The notes under the pieces were generated by a model. The model had not been told where the DNA came from and ran no database searches. It saw nothing but the letters and a program-made list of their open reading frames with translations. Below are positions 12,201 to 21,650 of a stretch of DNA of 64,000 nucleotides, one piece after another (position 1 is the stretch's first letter; each line of letters begins with the position of its first letter). Source of the DNA: Mangifera indica (Eukaryota > Streptophyta > Magnoliopsida > Sapindales > Anacardiaceae); assembly GCF_011075055.1 (NCBI RefSeq), contig NC_058145.1, positions 8,217,228 through 8,281,227 of the forward strand. Direction: 5' to 3'. The translations under genes were made by a program, and so were the position numbers.

Positions 12201-13689
12201 AAGAGAATTATCTTATACATTTTGACCAAACTCTACTACTGTATTAGGTACTGTCTCAGATTATTGTCTGAGTTTACCAATACAAGTCATAATTGTAAAA
12301 GTTTCACTCTGGACTTAGTGCTTTGATGATTCATTTAGGAAATTTTATTTCTAACCTTCATTTATACGAAATTAATGCCTGAAAGGCTAATAAGTTGTTA
12401 TTTTAAATATTGTTGAGGCAATACTTCTGATACTCTTCTTAATAGTATATCTTATTATGCAGCTGCATTTGGAGCAGTTTTGCATGTAATATCCACTTCA
12501 CTTCTTGGAATAACAGCAGTCACCATGGCAAACACTATTGCTGGTGAAGAGACTGTGCATAAACTTGCTTCACTTTTGCTTGTAGTTCTTGGTGGTAGCT
12601 ATGTCTTGTTGTTTGTGTCTGGGAAAGGTGGCCACAGTCATTCTCACAACAAGCCAATGGAGAAAATGGCCGTTGCTGGGCTTGTTCTTGTTCCAGCATT
12701 ATCTCCTTGTGCAACCACACTACCCGTGTTTCTTGCTGTTGGGAATTCATCCTCCATGATGGTAGTTGCCATCATAGTGCTTCTATTCAGGTATCTCTAA
12801 TGAGGCATAAGAAATATTAATTTATATATTCAGGTTTTATTTTGTTAGTTTGTAACTATCTTGATCAATAAGTTTCTCTGTTTGTTTGATTGAGCAAAAG
12901 CTAATTTGGAGCAAATCTGGCTAAAATAATTGCATTTGCTACAAGAAAGTGTTGCATGGTTTGACAAATGGAAACATGATTGATTAATTTCTCTCTATTA
13001 TGTTTCATCATTTATTTTCGTCAGTTAAAACATATATGCATTTATGAGTGTTCTATTGAGCATCATTTGCTTCATTTATACCGGGACTGAATTTTTTTAG
13101 GTTTCACTTGTCTGCCCTTCTTATATGAGCAATTTAGGGTCTGTTTACTTGGGTTGAATCCTTACTTATGCTACTATCTTTAATTATTTCCCCTGTCAGA
13201 TACAACTTTACATACTTTAGAGTTGGCTTTGCACTTCCATAACCCTAACTAACTGGTTGCAGAACTGTTGTGACTTGTGGATATTCTAGTTACTAAACTT
13301 GTGTTGTTGACCATTTTTATATATTTAATTGCTCTTATGCAGCTACTATAGATTGAAAATTCTTGCCTGAGATGTAATGTTTATAAGATTATTCATTGGA
13401 TGACATTACTGATTATATTTCAATCATAACGCTGAGATTGAGAAAAGATTGTTGTATTTTTCAATACAGCACCATTACGGTAATGACCTCACTGGTGGCT
13501 CTATCATTTTACGGCGCAAGCCAGTTGAAATTTCATTGGGTGGAGAGGTATGACAAACTTCTTGTAGGATCAGTGCTATGCTTGGTTGGAATTTTGACAC
13601 TTGTTTTTCACGATCATGATCAACATCAAGATCATAGTCATGGAGGTTATACTGGAGAGCAATTAAATAGGAAACTTATTGCCTTCTAA
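3212..13689 (+). CDS. UreH/NicO-like polytopic membrane protein, putative metal transporter (3 exons, 231 aa)
   Basis: Coding exons are 3212-3359, 12463-12790 and 13470-13689 (696 nt with stop). All junctions are GT-AG: CA^GTATGT to TGCAG^CTG, and TTCAG^GTATCT to TACAG^CACC. The ATG at 3212 is chosen because the in-frame GTG upstream is not a plausible plant start. The protein is strongly hydrophobic, with about six membrane segments (roughly residues 8-35, 50-72, 84-102, 118-142, 145-170 and 185-204). Metal-type features are H22 and H28 in [11 protein letters not shown], the GGHSHSH loop at 105-111, the PALSPC segment at 127-132 and the His/Asp-rich tail [11 protein letters not shown] at 206-216. 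These fit plant proteins related to UreH/NicO nickel/cobalt transporters, but substrate and membrane are inference. The codons across both introns join cleanly and there are no stops, so the gene looks functional. Intron 1 is 9.1 kb because of the retrotransposon at 5106-11347. Confidence 0.88.
3360..5100 (+). other. Intron 1, 5' part
   Basis: Intronic sequence between the exon 1 donor and the gypsy insertion site. Short frames at 3528-3758 and 4706-5056 show no family I recognise. A segment near 4415 (GGGTTCAAATTCC) resembles a tRNA/SINE B box, but no matching A box or cloverleaf was found. Confidence 0.6.
5106..5284 (-). repeat. 3' LTR remnant of gypsy 1
   Basis: 179 bp nearly identical to 10641-10819 of the 5' LTR, starting TGTTGCAGACCTGTAGAA. 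Homology stops abruptly at 5284, where GC-rich MULE-like sequence begins. About 530 bp of LTR and the polypurine tract are missing. Confidence 0.9.
5285..5827. mobile_element. Fragment of a non-autonomous MULE-like element with GACGAAG hairpins
   Basis: The right terminus, GTTGGGTGGGAAATAGTCC near 5798-5816, matches the right end of the intact element at 26881-27714. The left terminal repeat is absent. The interior (5290-5515) is unusually GC-rich for this window and packed with CTTCGTCG/CGACGAAG words. It includes a perfect 14-bp inverted repeat, 5294-5307 against 5314-5327, with a 6-nt loop. The block replaces the missing part of the gypsy 3' LTR, so it arrived after that element. Frames on both strands here are by-products of the repeated words. 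Confidence 0.65.
5845..6980 (-). pseudogene. Gypsy 1 integrase (zinc-binding, core and C-terminal region)
   Basis: Reading down from 6974, the HHCC zinc-binding part ends in CETCHHNK near 6530-6550. The core follows from about 6455, with VVVDRLTKY (first Asp), VSNQDNLF near 6265 and [14 protein letters not shown] near 6150, where the third acidic residue is present. Family members have Ser-Asp at the VSN position, so the second catalytic Asp appears changed to Asn. The C-terminal stretch with [10 protein letters not shown] and KERMKRQAD continues to about 5845, past a stop near 5988. Integrase inserts retroelement cDNA into the genome. With the Asp change and stops this copy should be inactive. 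A chromodomain is not visible before the MULE-like fragment begins. Confidence 0.85.
7005..8144 (-). pseudogene. Gypsy 1 reverse transcriptase and RNase H
   Basis: Reverse transcriptase blocks run in order: [20 protein letters not shown] near 7950-8010, [13 protein letters not shown] near 7840, [13 protein letters not shown] near 7720-7760, then a stop at 7692 and the catalytic box [11 protein letters not shown] at about 7650-7680, with both Asp residues present. RNase H follows with [14 protein letters not shown] near 7200-7240, KELMAIV near 7100 and VRTDQKSL near 7030. The order RT-RNase H-integrase is that of Ty3/gypsy elements rather than Ty1/copia. The reading frame is shared with gag and integrase, and stops at about 7692 and 7008 break it. 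Confidence 0.9.
8571..8860 (-). pseudogene. Gypsy 1 aspartic protease
   Basis: The active-site segment reads [13 protein letters not shown], the position of the usual D-S/T-G triad, here D-C-G. Upstream residues ([12 protein letters not shown]) fit the retropepsin fold of plant gypsy elements. The enzyme would cleave the Gag-Pol polyprotein. A stop at 8571 separates this piece from the reverse transcriptase, and the degraded linker from 8570 to 8145 contains several more stops. Confidence 0.75.
8861..10609 (-). pseudogene. Gypsy 1 gag
   Basis: Gag starts at [20 protein letters not shown] (10609), 15 nt after the primer site. After a frameshift near 10105 it continues through [19 protein letters not shown] and the helical capsid part to about 9495. 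A Pro/Gln/Thr-rich spacer (8961-9437) follows, then a zinc-knuckle region near 8880-8920 reading [14 protein letters not shown]. Compared with the CCHC consensus, the first Cys and the His positions are replaced, so the knuckle is degenerate. In-frame stops occur near 9822, 9744 and 9495. The many plus-strand Gly/Val/Trp frames at 8862-9509 are reverse shadows of the Pro/Gln spacer. Confidence 0.82.
10624..10636 (-). other. Primer-binding site of gypsy 1
   Basis: On the minus strand this reads TGGTATCAGAGCC, complementary to the 3' end of initiator Met tRNA. It lies four bases inside the 5' LTR and primes minus-strand cDNA synthesis. Confidence 0.92.
10641..11347 (-). repeat. 5' LTR of gypsy 1 (707 bp)
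   Basis: Full-length LTR bounded by TG and CA. Its first 179 bp on the plus strand recur at 5106-5284. It would contain the element's promoter and polyadenylation signal. No open frame of interest is seen. Confidence 0.9.
11353..12462 (+). other. Intron 1, 3' part
   Basis: AT-rich intron sequence with long T runs near 11357 and 12036, ending at the acceptor TTATTATGCAG before 12463. Nothing else was recognised. Confidence 0.6.
12791..13469 (+). other. Intron 2 of the membrane-protein gene
   Basis: 679-nt intron bounded by GTATCT and TTCAATACAG. No repeat or gene was recognised. Confidence 0.75.
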
Positions 13690-15541
13690 CAGGTTTGTTA
13701 GCATATATAAAAAAAAAAAATCTGCATATAATTATGAACCACTGACCACGTAATGTAAACAATTGGCTTGATTGGGAGGAATGTTTGTTTTTCCCACTTT
13801 TCACTTGAAATTGTCTAGTTTAAGCCTTCAGATTTTTTAATCTTTTTCTGCTTCTACTACACAAAATTATCTTGTAATAGCCATGATATGATAGAGATCA
13901 ATAGTTGGGCATAACTAGATTAAATTTGTTCATCTTTGGAGGATTTGATACATAAAACTTTAGACCAGAGATTTTAACATGTGCACATTGTGCGTCTCCT
14001 ATATATTGATCTCATCATCAACATATATTAGCAAACAATGGCAGCTAGACTATGTAACTAATAAAAAAAAGAAGAGGGCCATTGGAATAACAAAGGGTCA
14101 CCATGGTTGTGGTGGCACCATGTGCATAAATAGTGTTATTTGTACAAATAATAACATGTTATTGTATAATTGTGTAGTTTTAAATTAAAGATTAAGTAAT
14201 ACTCATTCATATATTGACATGTCATTGTTTGTATACAGAGTTATGCATTATTTGCATATATAGTTTTATTATTATGTGTTTTTGCCTAGATGAAACTCAA
14301 CATGAAGAAACAATCCTATACCATTTCTTTGGTTTCATTTGTTATTATTGTTTTGGAACAAAGGGGAAATGTTAAAAATGTTAGTCTTTGCACGTAATTT
14401 CAAGTCTGGTTTAGACTATAAACTCCACCTGAAACCGGAAATATTTAAATGAACTAGACTTGAATATCAACAATGAAAGTCTTTTGCATCCTGCAATGTT
14501 GGGGTGTCTTTGCTCAATGCATTCGTATGTTTGATGACTACTGTTATCAAGGTATGGTTTGTTTGGTATGATTGTTTTCAAGTGAACGCAATGAGTGAGT
14601 GAATGGTGTTTTGATGGCGTGGGTTGGCAAGCTTTATGCTTGTGCATCGAATTGTCGGTTGCCCATTGTCTTCAGTGTTTCCTCGAGCACAAACATGTCT
14701 CATGGGTGCTCTTAATATCCTGTGTTGTTTACTGACGTGATGGAATTTGATCATATTGTTGTCCCTTTTCGCTTGAGCCCTCTACGGGGTGTGGGGTTGA
14801 CACCAGACACGCTACGTGTTACTTGCATGCCTTGCTTTGTTGCGGGGCTATTGAGGCCCACAGAGTTGTTGCGTATTTTCTCAAATGTGGAATGTCATGC
14901 GTGGGTGTAGGGCTTTTACCTCTGCTTCCTTAAGTTACGCATTTGTCCTTTGGCATGAACAACTGTTGTGGCCTACATGTTGCACAGACCTCATGCAGTC
15001 GTCGGCGTCATTGAGGAATGCTACTTGGTTGATTTTGTCAATAGTTATATATTTGTCTCAAAGATTAGGGCATGCATGTGTAAGTATAAATTAATTTAGA
15101 GTGTGGATTGTGAAACAATGAATTAGCTGGTGATGTTAACATGCCAAAAAAAAAAAAACAATAAGCTCAAATGGCCTTGTTGAAGCCTAAGTTCAAAAAA
15201 AATTTTGACTCCAAGCTTGAGCATGTTGGACGTGATTGGGCAGGCTTGATTGATAAGCCTATTTATTAGAACCCTTATATATTTAGGGAAGTTAATAGAA
15301 GAGCGAATGATTGTTTCCCATCCATACTTTGATGAAACGACAATTGTTTACATTTTAAGTTTGAAAAATCTATTTTATCATTCTTACATCAAAGCAAACA
15401 CTAGTTTTTGAGCTTTCAAAGGATATATTTTTCACTTTGTATAATATATAAAAAGGTTAATATCACTTGTTACTTTTTTTTTTTAAATAATTATATCACT
15501 TACAACCTTAATAATATAAATAAATTACATTTTCACATTAA
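13690..15541. other. 3' flank of the membrane-protein gene, no gene seen
   Basis: The stretch will include the 3' UTR just after 13689. Short frames at 13979-15094 on either strand have no recognisable content. Confidence 0.5.
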
Positions 15542-16043
15542 GAGGCTATTTGGTTTGCTGAAATAAAATATTATCTTAATAATTTATATTTTATTATTAG
15601 CATTTCTTTGTTTGATTTATCAGTAATAAGAGATTACAGTAATTTTTTATTACTAATGGTGATATGACAAATAATATAAAAGATAATGTGATTATCACAT
15701 TCACCTTAAATATTAAAATATTATTAAGGTAATCTTGATTTTATTATAATTATATTCTTACTTATAATTTTTTTAAGACAAAAATCCCATAATTTTCAAT
15801 TAATATAAAAAGTAGTAGAAAAAATATTTTAAAATAATCAAATCTAAAAACATTTAAGTAAAACAATATCTTACTATTCTTTTATTATCTTTAACTAAAC
15901 ACAATAATTATTTATACTTACTAATTTTTATCAAATTTTATCAAACATAATAATAATTTATACCTAGTAATCTTTTAGGTAATCTATCTTAAAGATAATT
16001 TTTTACTTTTAATAATAAAAAATTGCTCAAACCAAACACACCG
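15542..16043. mobile_element. PIF/Harbinger-type MITE, copy A (502 bp)
   Basis: AT-rich element with imperfect terminal inverted repeats: left GGCTATTTGGTTTGCTG, right complement GGTGTGTTTGGTTTGAG. It is flanked by a TAA duplication (15539-15541 and 16044-16046). The 3-bp target site and TTTGGTTT-type ends fit Tourist-like MITEs mobilised by PIF/Harbinger transposases. The interior aligns in reverse orientation with the element at 33777-34239. It has no coding capacity. Confidence 0.75.
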
Positions 16044-16046
16044 TAA

Positions 16047-18370
16047 GTGCTCTATTTATTTTCCTCCTCATCTTAGCCTTTCACTATAGCCACCCTTTTG
16101 TTTTTCCCCCAAACATCACTATAAGTACTTTGACCTCACCGTCCTCTTGTCTAGGCCAAGAGCCATAGTTAGTTGTTCCATTTGGTTGTTTTTTTTCTTG
16201 TTTGGTCCGCTTGTTCATGCAAATCCAAAGAAGTTATCATGGATGAGCCACATGCAGGGCGTTTGGCTCTAGGCTCCAACTCAATCCTGCTTAATCTTGC
16301 ATGGGGAAATGTGGTTGAGAGTAAGAATTGTTAGTTGGTGACTGTATGGTCAATCAAACATCCGTTTAGGCATTTTATCAAATACCTGGTAGGCAACCAA
16401 AAAAAGAAAAAACAAATTCAACCAAAACTTCTTCAAACTAATAAACCTAGAATTTCATAATAAACACCTTGATATATCACAAAAAAAGGACAATGAAGAA
16501 AAACCAATAATGCACAACCTAAGCATTTATTTAATAGATATTGGAACAACCATCTATATAAAATCCTTTTTGTAAGTATGTCCATTAGACACGTCTACAA
16601 TCTACACCTATGTGTTGCACCAAATTGTCAACGAACATATTTGACACATAAAATCAATTATCACTTTTCGATAAGATCATTTAACACTGATAATTCTAAC
16701 TATTTTATATTTACCTATAGTCAAGGTAATATCAGAACTATGAACAATTTAAAAAATGACACTTAATGTGAATATAGGATCTTCATGATCAATTAACATG
16801 CATTGAACGTCTCATACTATTCTAAGGGCATTTATTCAAATTGTACACATAATTTAAGATAAAGATTATCATTTTATTAATTCAAAGTATGATTATATCA
16901 AAAAGTACATGTAACACCCACAAATATGCCCAAAGTTAGTTTCATTATTTACCTCTTGATTATACTTATTGTATTGTATTTTGTGACTTTGGATCTACAT
17001 AGTTGTGTGAGGGACTTCATTTGCCCATGTGTATTCAACAATTTGAAATTATGGATATAGACCAATTTTGTGATGAATTTGGAAATTATCATTAATGTAT
17101 AACCGCAAACACCCCCATATGTATGGTGGCACACAAATGTGTGTCGTGAATTTTAGTTAAAATAAAAAGAAATGTAAAGGCGTTTGGCACATATTCTCAT
17201 ATTAATTTTAGAGTAAAAGTGGTAAGTTGAGAGCCTTGAGAGAGACTTTGAAGCCTAGGGACGTAAGGAGTTGTCGAAAATTCACCAAAGCCACGAAAAG
17301 GCTTGCTTGATCATCAGAAGAAAGGTAAGTTGGTGAACCTTCTTTATATTTTGTTATGTGGAAACTGAGTTATAGTTGAATGTGCTTTTTACAGTTTTAT
17401 GATTTGTTTATGTAATTGATTATGGTTATTATGTTGTTTTGGTGAGATTGTGGAGTATTAGTGAGTTAGTGTTATTGTATAAGTTTCTTTATGTTTTGGT
17501 GAATCGTGGGATTAAGTGGCATATGGATAAGCTTATGAGATTACTTATAACCTGTTATGTAAGATTGAATGCATGTATGTGTAATGTTGTTCCTTGTTGA
17601 GGATTACATGATGTTATATCCTAAGTTGAATATTTATTGTACTAATTATCTTGTTGCTATTATACATATGTAAATTAAAATTATGATTTGAATACTTATG
17701 GGGAGTTTCGTTGTTTTGGAATGTGGGGGATATATTAGTAGTGTTATAAGATTGCCTATGACCTTATTGGTTTGGTTAGGTTGACCAAAAATCATAGATT
17801 CATGTGAAATCGTATTCTACAAGAAAAGATGTCACACACTAGTATTAGTAGTCAAACACACCAATTGTTTTTAGATGAAAATAGTTTCTTGTGTGTTAAA
17901 GATAAATGAGCATGTAGATTTAGGGAAACGCAAATGCATGTGTGGTATGAGACACACAATCGTGTGTGCTTCCTTAGAATATCATGCTCATGTAGGAAAA
18001 TAAAATGCCCATGTGTAGCATTTTAGACCTTGATCAAAATGATTTCGAGTAAAAAACTGAAAACGATGTATTATCTTATTTTAGCTATTGAGTTGTGTGC
18101 AATATAGTTGTGAAAACATTAGGCTAGACTGTATGACGTTGATGCCAATTTGAGTGTTACACATTGATGCAAGGTGTTTTAGTATTTGGGATACTCGTCC
18201 ACGCATTAACATTAGACATCTTAGTATCTGGGATGCTTGTACAATATTAGGAGAGGCCTGAAGTCTTACTCCTTTTATGATAGGGTATCTATAGCCTAAA
18301 AGCCGACCAATAAGTGTATTGGGTGTGCTTTATATTTAACATCTGAGATCTCATGCTTTCATTAGACATC
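16047..18370. other. Non-coding DNA, possibly part of a large LTR
   Basis: No protein family is recognisable. A block beginning TGTAACACCCACAAATATGC at 16909 has the look of a gypsy LTR start. Around 18170-18370 short imperfect repeats built on ACATCT and GGGATG/GGGATAC words recur. The matching other end was not found, so a solo LTR is only a guess. The young TRIM at 18376 sits inside this block. Confidence 0.35.
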
Positions 18371-18375
18371 TAGGA

Positions 18376-18624
18376 TGTAACACCCCAGGTCCAATAACCC
18401 GGCCCACTGTTAAGATATTGTCCACTTTGGACACACAGTCCATCATGGGTTTGCTTCTGGGCTTTGTAACCCAAAACGCGTCTTAACAGTTAAGGAGCTC
18501 ACAGGCTATTTAACCAATCCAATTCTCCCACCACTAACCAATGTGGGATCCATAGACAGAGCACACACAGACCCAGCATCTCTCCCGTGCTTTGTCGATG
18601 TGGGATTCGCCTAAGGGTATCACA
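18376..18624 (-). repeat. TRIM 3' LTR
   Basis: 249 bp, plus-strand start TGTAACACCCCAGGTCC and end GGGTATCACA; about 99 percent identical to 18713-18961. Confidence 0.95.
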
Positions 18625-18712
18625 TACACCCCCCCTTACAAGACTCAGCGTCCTCGCTGAGGTTTGCCCAACCATCGTTCAAGAGGACACGCGGAGCTGC
18701 TCTGATACCATT

Positions 18713-18961
18713 TGTAACACCCCAGGTCCAATAACCCGGCCCACTGTTAAGATATTGTCCACTTTGGACACACAGTCCATCATGGGTTTGCTTCTGGGCT
18801 TTGCAACCCAAAACGCGTCTTAACAGTTAAGGAGCTCACAGGCTATTTAACCAATCCAATTCTCCCACCACTAACCAATGTGGGATCCATAGACAGAGCA
18901 CACACAGACCCAGCATCTCTCCCATGCTTTGTCGATGTGGGATTCGCCTAAGGGTATCACA
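18713..18961 (-). repeat. TRIM 5' LTR
   Basis: 249 bp copy next to the primer-binding site. In the transcription direction it runs from TGTGATACCC to GGTGTTACA. Confidence 0.95.
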
Positions 18962-18966
18962 TAGGA

Positions 18967-20690
18967 CATCGATAAACATCATTTGACATTAGTCATTTGA
19001 AATGACACTACCATTAGAGAATTGGGCATTATGTGCTGAATTATTCGAATAAACATTTAGAATGTTGGAGAAACATTCAAAATTTCCGCGATAAGATTAG
19101 AAATAGAACACATATGATTTGTGGATATTATTGATGTTGTGTGCAAGGTGTCAAAAGATCACCTACTTAATGTTTTTCACTCATCGTGTTTCATTTGTAG
19201 TTTTGGAGGTATGTTTGTAAAGCAGTAGGGTGACAGAGGAGCTAGCGGATTAGCTCGAGATGTTGTATGAGGCTAGGGGCATTTTAATCATTTTGGACCT
19301 TTGGACATTATTTATGTTTGTACCTGTTTATGTTTATGATTATGAATACAGGATTTATATTTATGAATTTATTAGGATTGATTTGTTAATTAATGAATTT
19401 ACCTTTTTTGTGTGTAAGAATTTAATTGTTATCATGCATTGTATATTTACTAATTGTAAAAAAGCCCAAAATGGTTAATAATTCTAGAAAGGGGTGAATA
19501 AAATTATTTAAAAATTTAAACCAAATAAATTTTTTTTAAAACAAATTTGTAATCAAACACAATCACATAACTAATTTCAACAAGATAGTCAAATAATTAA
19601 GCATAAACTATACTCAACAATTTATCACAAACACACAACAGAAATGTTCAATAACTTATCAAAAACAATATAAAAATGTAAAGTATAAAATAAAGAGAAA
19701 TGGATAGAAATGTTCAAGAGTGTATAATAGTTTGGAGTTTTCTCTTCCAAGCCTTCTACGTTTACTTCTTCAAGCAATCCGCTTGAAGTTTCACTAATGA
19801 AGAATCTCCTCTTTACAATAGTTCTCTGGAATTTCACTCACGTACACTAGTTCTTTGGGATTGCGCTCACTATAATAGTTTATCTAGGATTTTGCCCAAA
19901 AATTGTTGAGTACAAAAAAATGATTGTGAATGTCTCTATAATGTTGATACAAAGAGTAAACACAAGTGGCTTAGGATAAAGAACTCTTCTTCATCTAGTG
20001 ACAAAGACATTCTTTATCTGGTTTTCGATGTTGAAAAAGGGGAAAGAGAGAGAAGTAGGTTCGTGACAACATTAAAAAAGGGAGGGAGAAAAAGAAAAAA
20101 ACTCTAGAGAGAAATATAACATTTCAAAGTTTAATCTTGGAAGGAAATTGTTAGTTTTTTAAACTTAAGAGGGAAATGAATAATGTTTTATTATTTTTAA
20201 TATATTGTTAGTTAAATGACAATTTTATCCCTAAAACATAACTAGTTCCATTAATTTTAACATAATAGGTAACAATTTGGAAATGCAATGAACTTTGGGT
20301 GGGAATAAGTTTGGCCTTAGGTAGAAATCTATTGTATGAGATGTAGTATCAATAGAAGGAAAAAGTTCTTCAAAAGATCACTTATGAGAAACACAAAAAA
20401 AAGATGGAAAATATCAACACATAATGAGAAAGGAAATCACTGAGAATGTACAAAGGACAACAAGGAAGAAGAACTTGGCAATTTGGGTACAATCAAGGGA
20501 AACATACAAATAATGTGATGTAAAATAAGGGATATGTTGTGAATGTAGTAGATGAATATAAAAAAGATTCAAAACATATTAATAACACTAAAATTTATTT
20601 ATTTGTATTGAAAGTTTAAGCAAACTCAAGCTTTATAATATTGTGCACCAAAATGCAAAGGACGTAAAATATGAAATGAAGAAAAATATG
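18967..20690. other. Non-coding DNA with a possible MULE-like remnant
   Basis: No gene is seen. Near 20110-20315 the sequence (GAAATTGTTAGTTTTTTAAA, then TTTATCCCTAAAAC, then ACTTTGGGTGGGAA) resembles the right halves of the elements at 5640-5827 and 27455-27714, suggesting a decayed relative. The frames at 19260-19478 and 19625-19837 have no recognisable content. Confidence 0.35.
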
Positions 20691-20879
20691 AAATGAAGAA
20701 AAAGTTGGTCATATGCACCAATGGAAAGGGATATATATACATATATATATATATGGACAGCCAATAAATGCACTGTTATAAATTGGTCGCCTAAAGCATT
20801 AAATGCGCACCACCTTTAATTATTTATTGTTTTCATTTGATGGAAAACCACCAAATATATAACACTTCATCTTGGATTT

Positions 20880-21650
20880 TCATCACTTATAAATAATTAT
20901 ATTAACCTTGTTAAAGAAAAATCTGGTGAGATGAAAAAATAAAGTAGAAAAACTTGATTATTTAATGTCTTGTAAAGTGGGGTTAGACATGCTTAAACTG
21001 TCTTATTAAAAACATTACTAGGAAAACCTAGTGAGACAAAACTTAGTAAAGGAAAAAGATTACAGTGCACATTTTGTCTAATATGTAACATATTTAAAAA
21101 ATTTGCTCTTCCTGATTATGCTTCCCCTCTTTATAGTGGGATAATTTGGTTGTTTATTGAGCCACTACATATCAATGTTATATATTAACTTTTCAAATAT
21201 TGATATTGATAGTGTCTTGGTAAATAAGTCTACAAGGTTGTCATTAGATCATATTTATTTGATATCAATCTTTTAGTTTTACTGGAGCTCATGAGTATAA
21301 AAGAACTTCGATGAGATATTTTTAGTTCCATATCTTTTAATGTATCATCCTCTAATTTGGGCAATACAAACTGTCATTGTCTTCACATAATATGGAAGGA
21401 TTGTCTATTGTAAAAGGAAGATTGCATGCATTTTAGATGTAATGGATGATAGACTGTAACTATATGCATACTCAACTCACTTCATAGATAATTGGAATCT
21501 TTGAATGATTTGAAGATGTTACAACCAAAGTTTGTTTGGTGGAGCATCATGAGATTGTTGTGTCATTATAAATGAAAACATATCACATCTACAAATGGGT
21601 CTTATGAGGTGAAAAATATAATCGACATCTTTATATCAAACTAAACTAGG
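20880..21650 (-). pseudogene. Decayed Ty1/copia 3' end (RNase H and polypurine region)
   Basis: On the minus strand, translation with frameshifts gives EDND followed by AQIRG, SSKFFYTHELQ and NDNLVDLFTKT, the end of copia RNase H (family pattern YEDN, SPKFFYTH, DNLADLFTK). It is followed on the minus strand (21110-20880) by the CTTTTTCCTTTACTAAG and GTCTCACTAGGTTTTCC blocks that typically follow this domain in plant copia elements. Many stops show it is long dead. LTR boundaries were not identified. Confidence 0.7.

Larger units (their letters stand above)
18376..18961 (-). mobile_element. TRIM (terminal-repeat retrotransposon in miniature), intact
   Basis: Two 249-bp LTRs (18376-18624 and 18713-18961) flank only 88 bp of internal DNA. 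The internal part has a primer site at one end (18699-18710, minus strand TGGTATCAGAGC, iMet type) and a purine tract at the other (AAGGGGGGGTG on the minus strand, 18626-18640). A perfect 5-bp target duplication TAGGA lies at 18371-18375 and 18962-18966. The LTRs differ at two positions only (GTAACC/GCAACC and CCCGTG/CCCATG), so insertion was very recent. It has no coding capacity and must rely on proteins from another LTR element. Confidence 0.95.

Noticed and set aside
18587..18823. Short frames on both strands across the TRIM
   Set aside because: They span LTR and internal non-coding DNA of the element and match nothing.
18376..18961. Tandem duplication or CRISPR-like direct repeats
   Set aside because: The two 249-bp repeats with primer site, purine tract and TAGGA duplication are LTRs of a TRIM.
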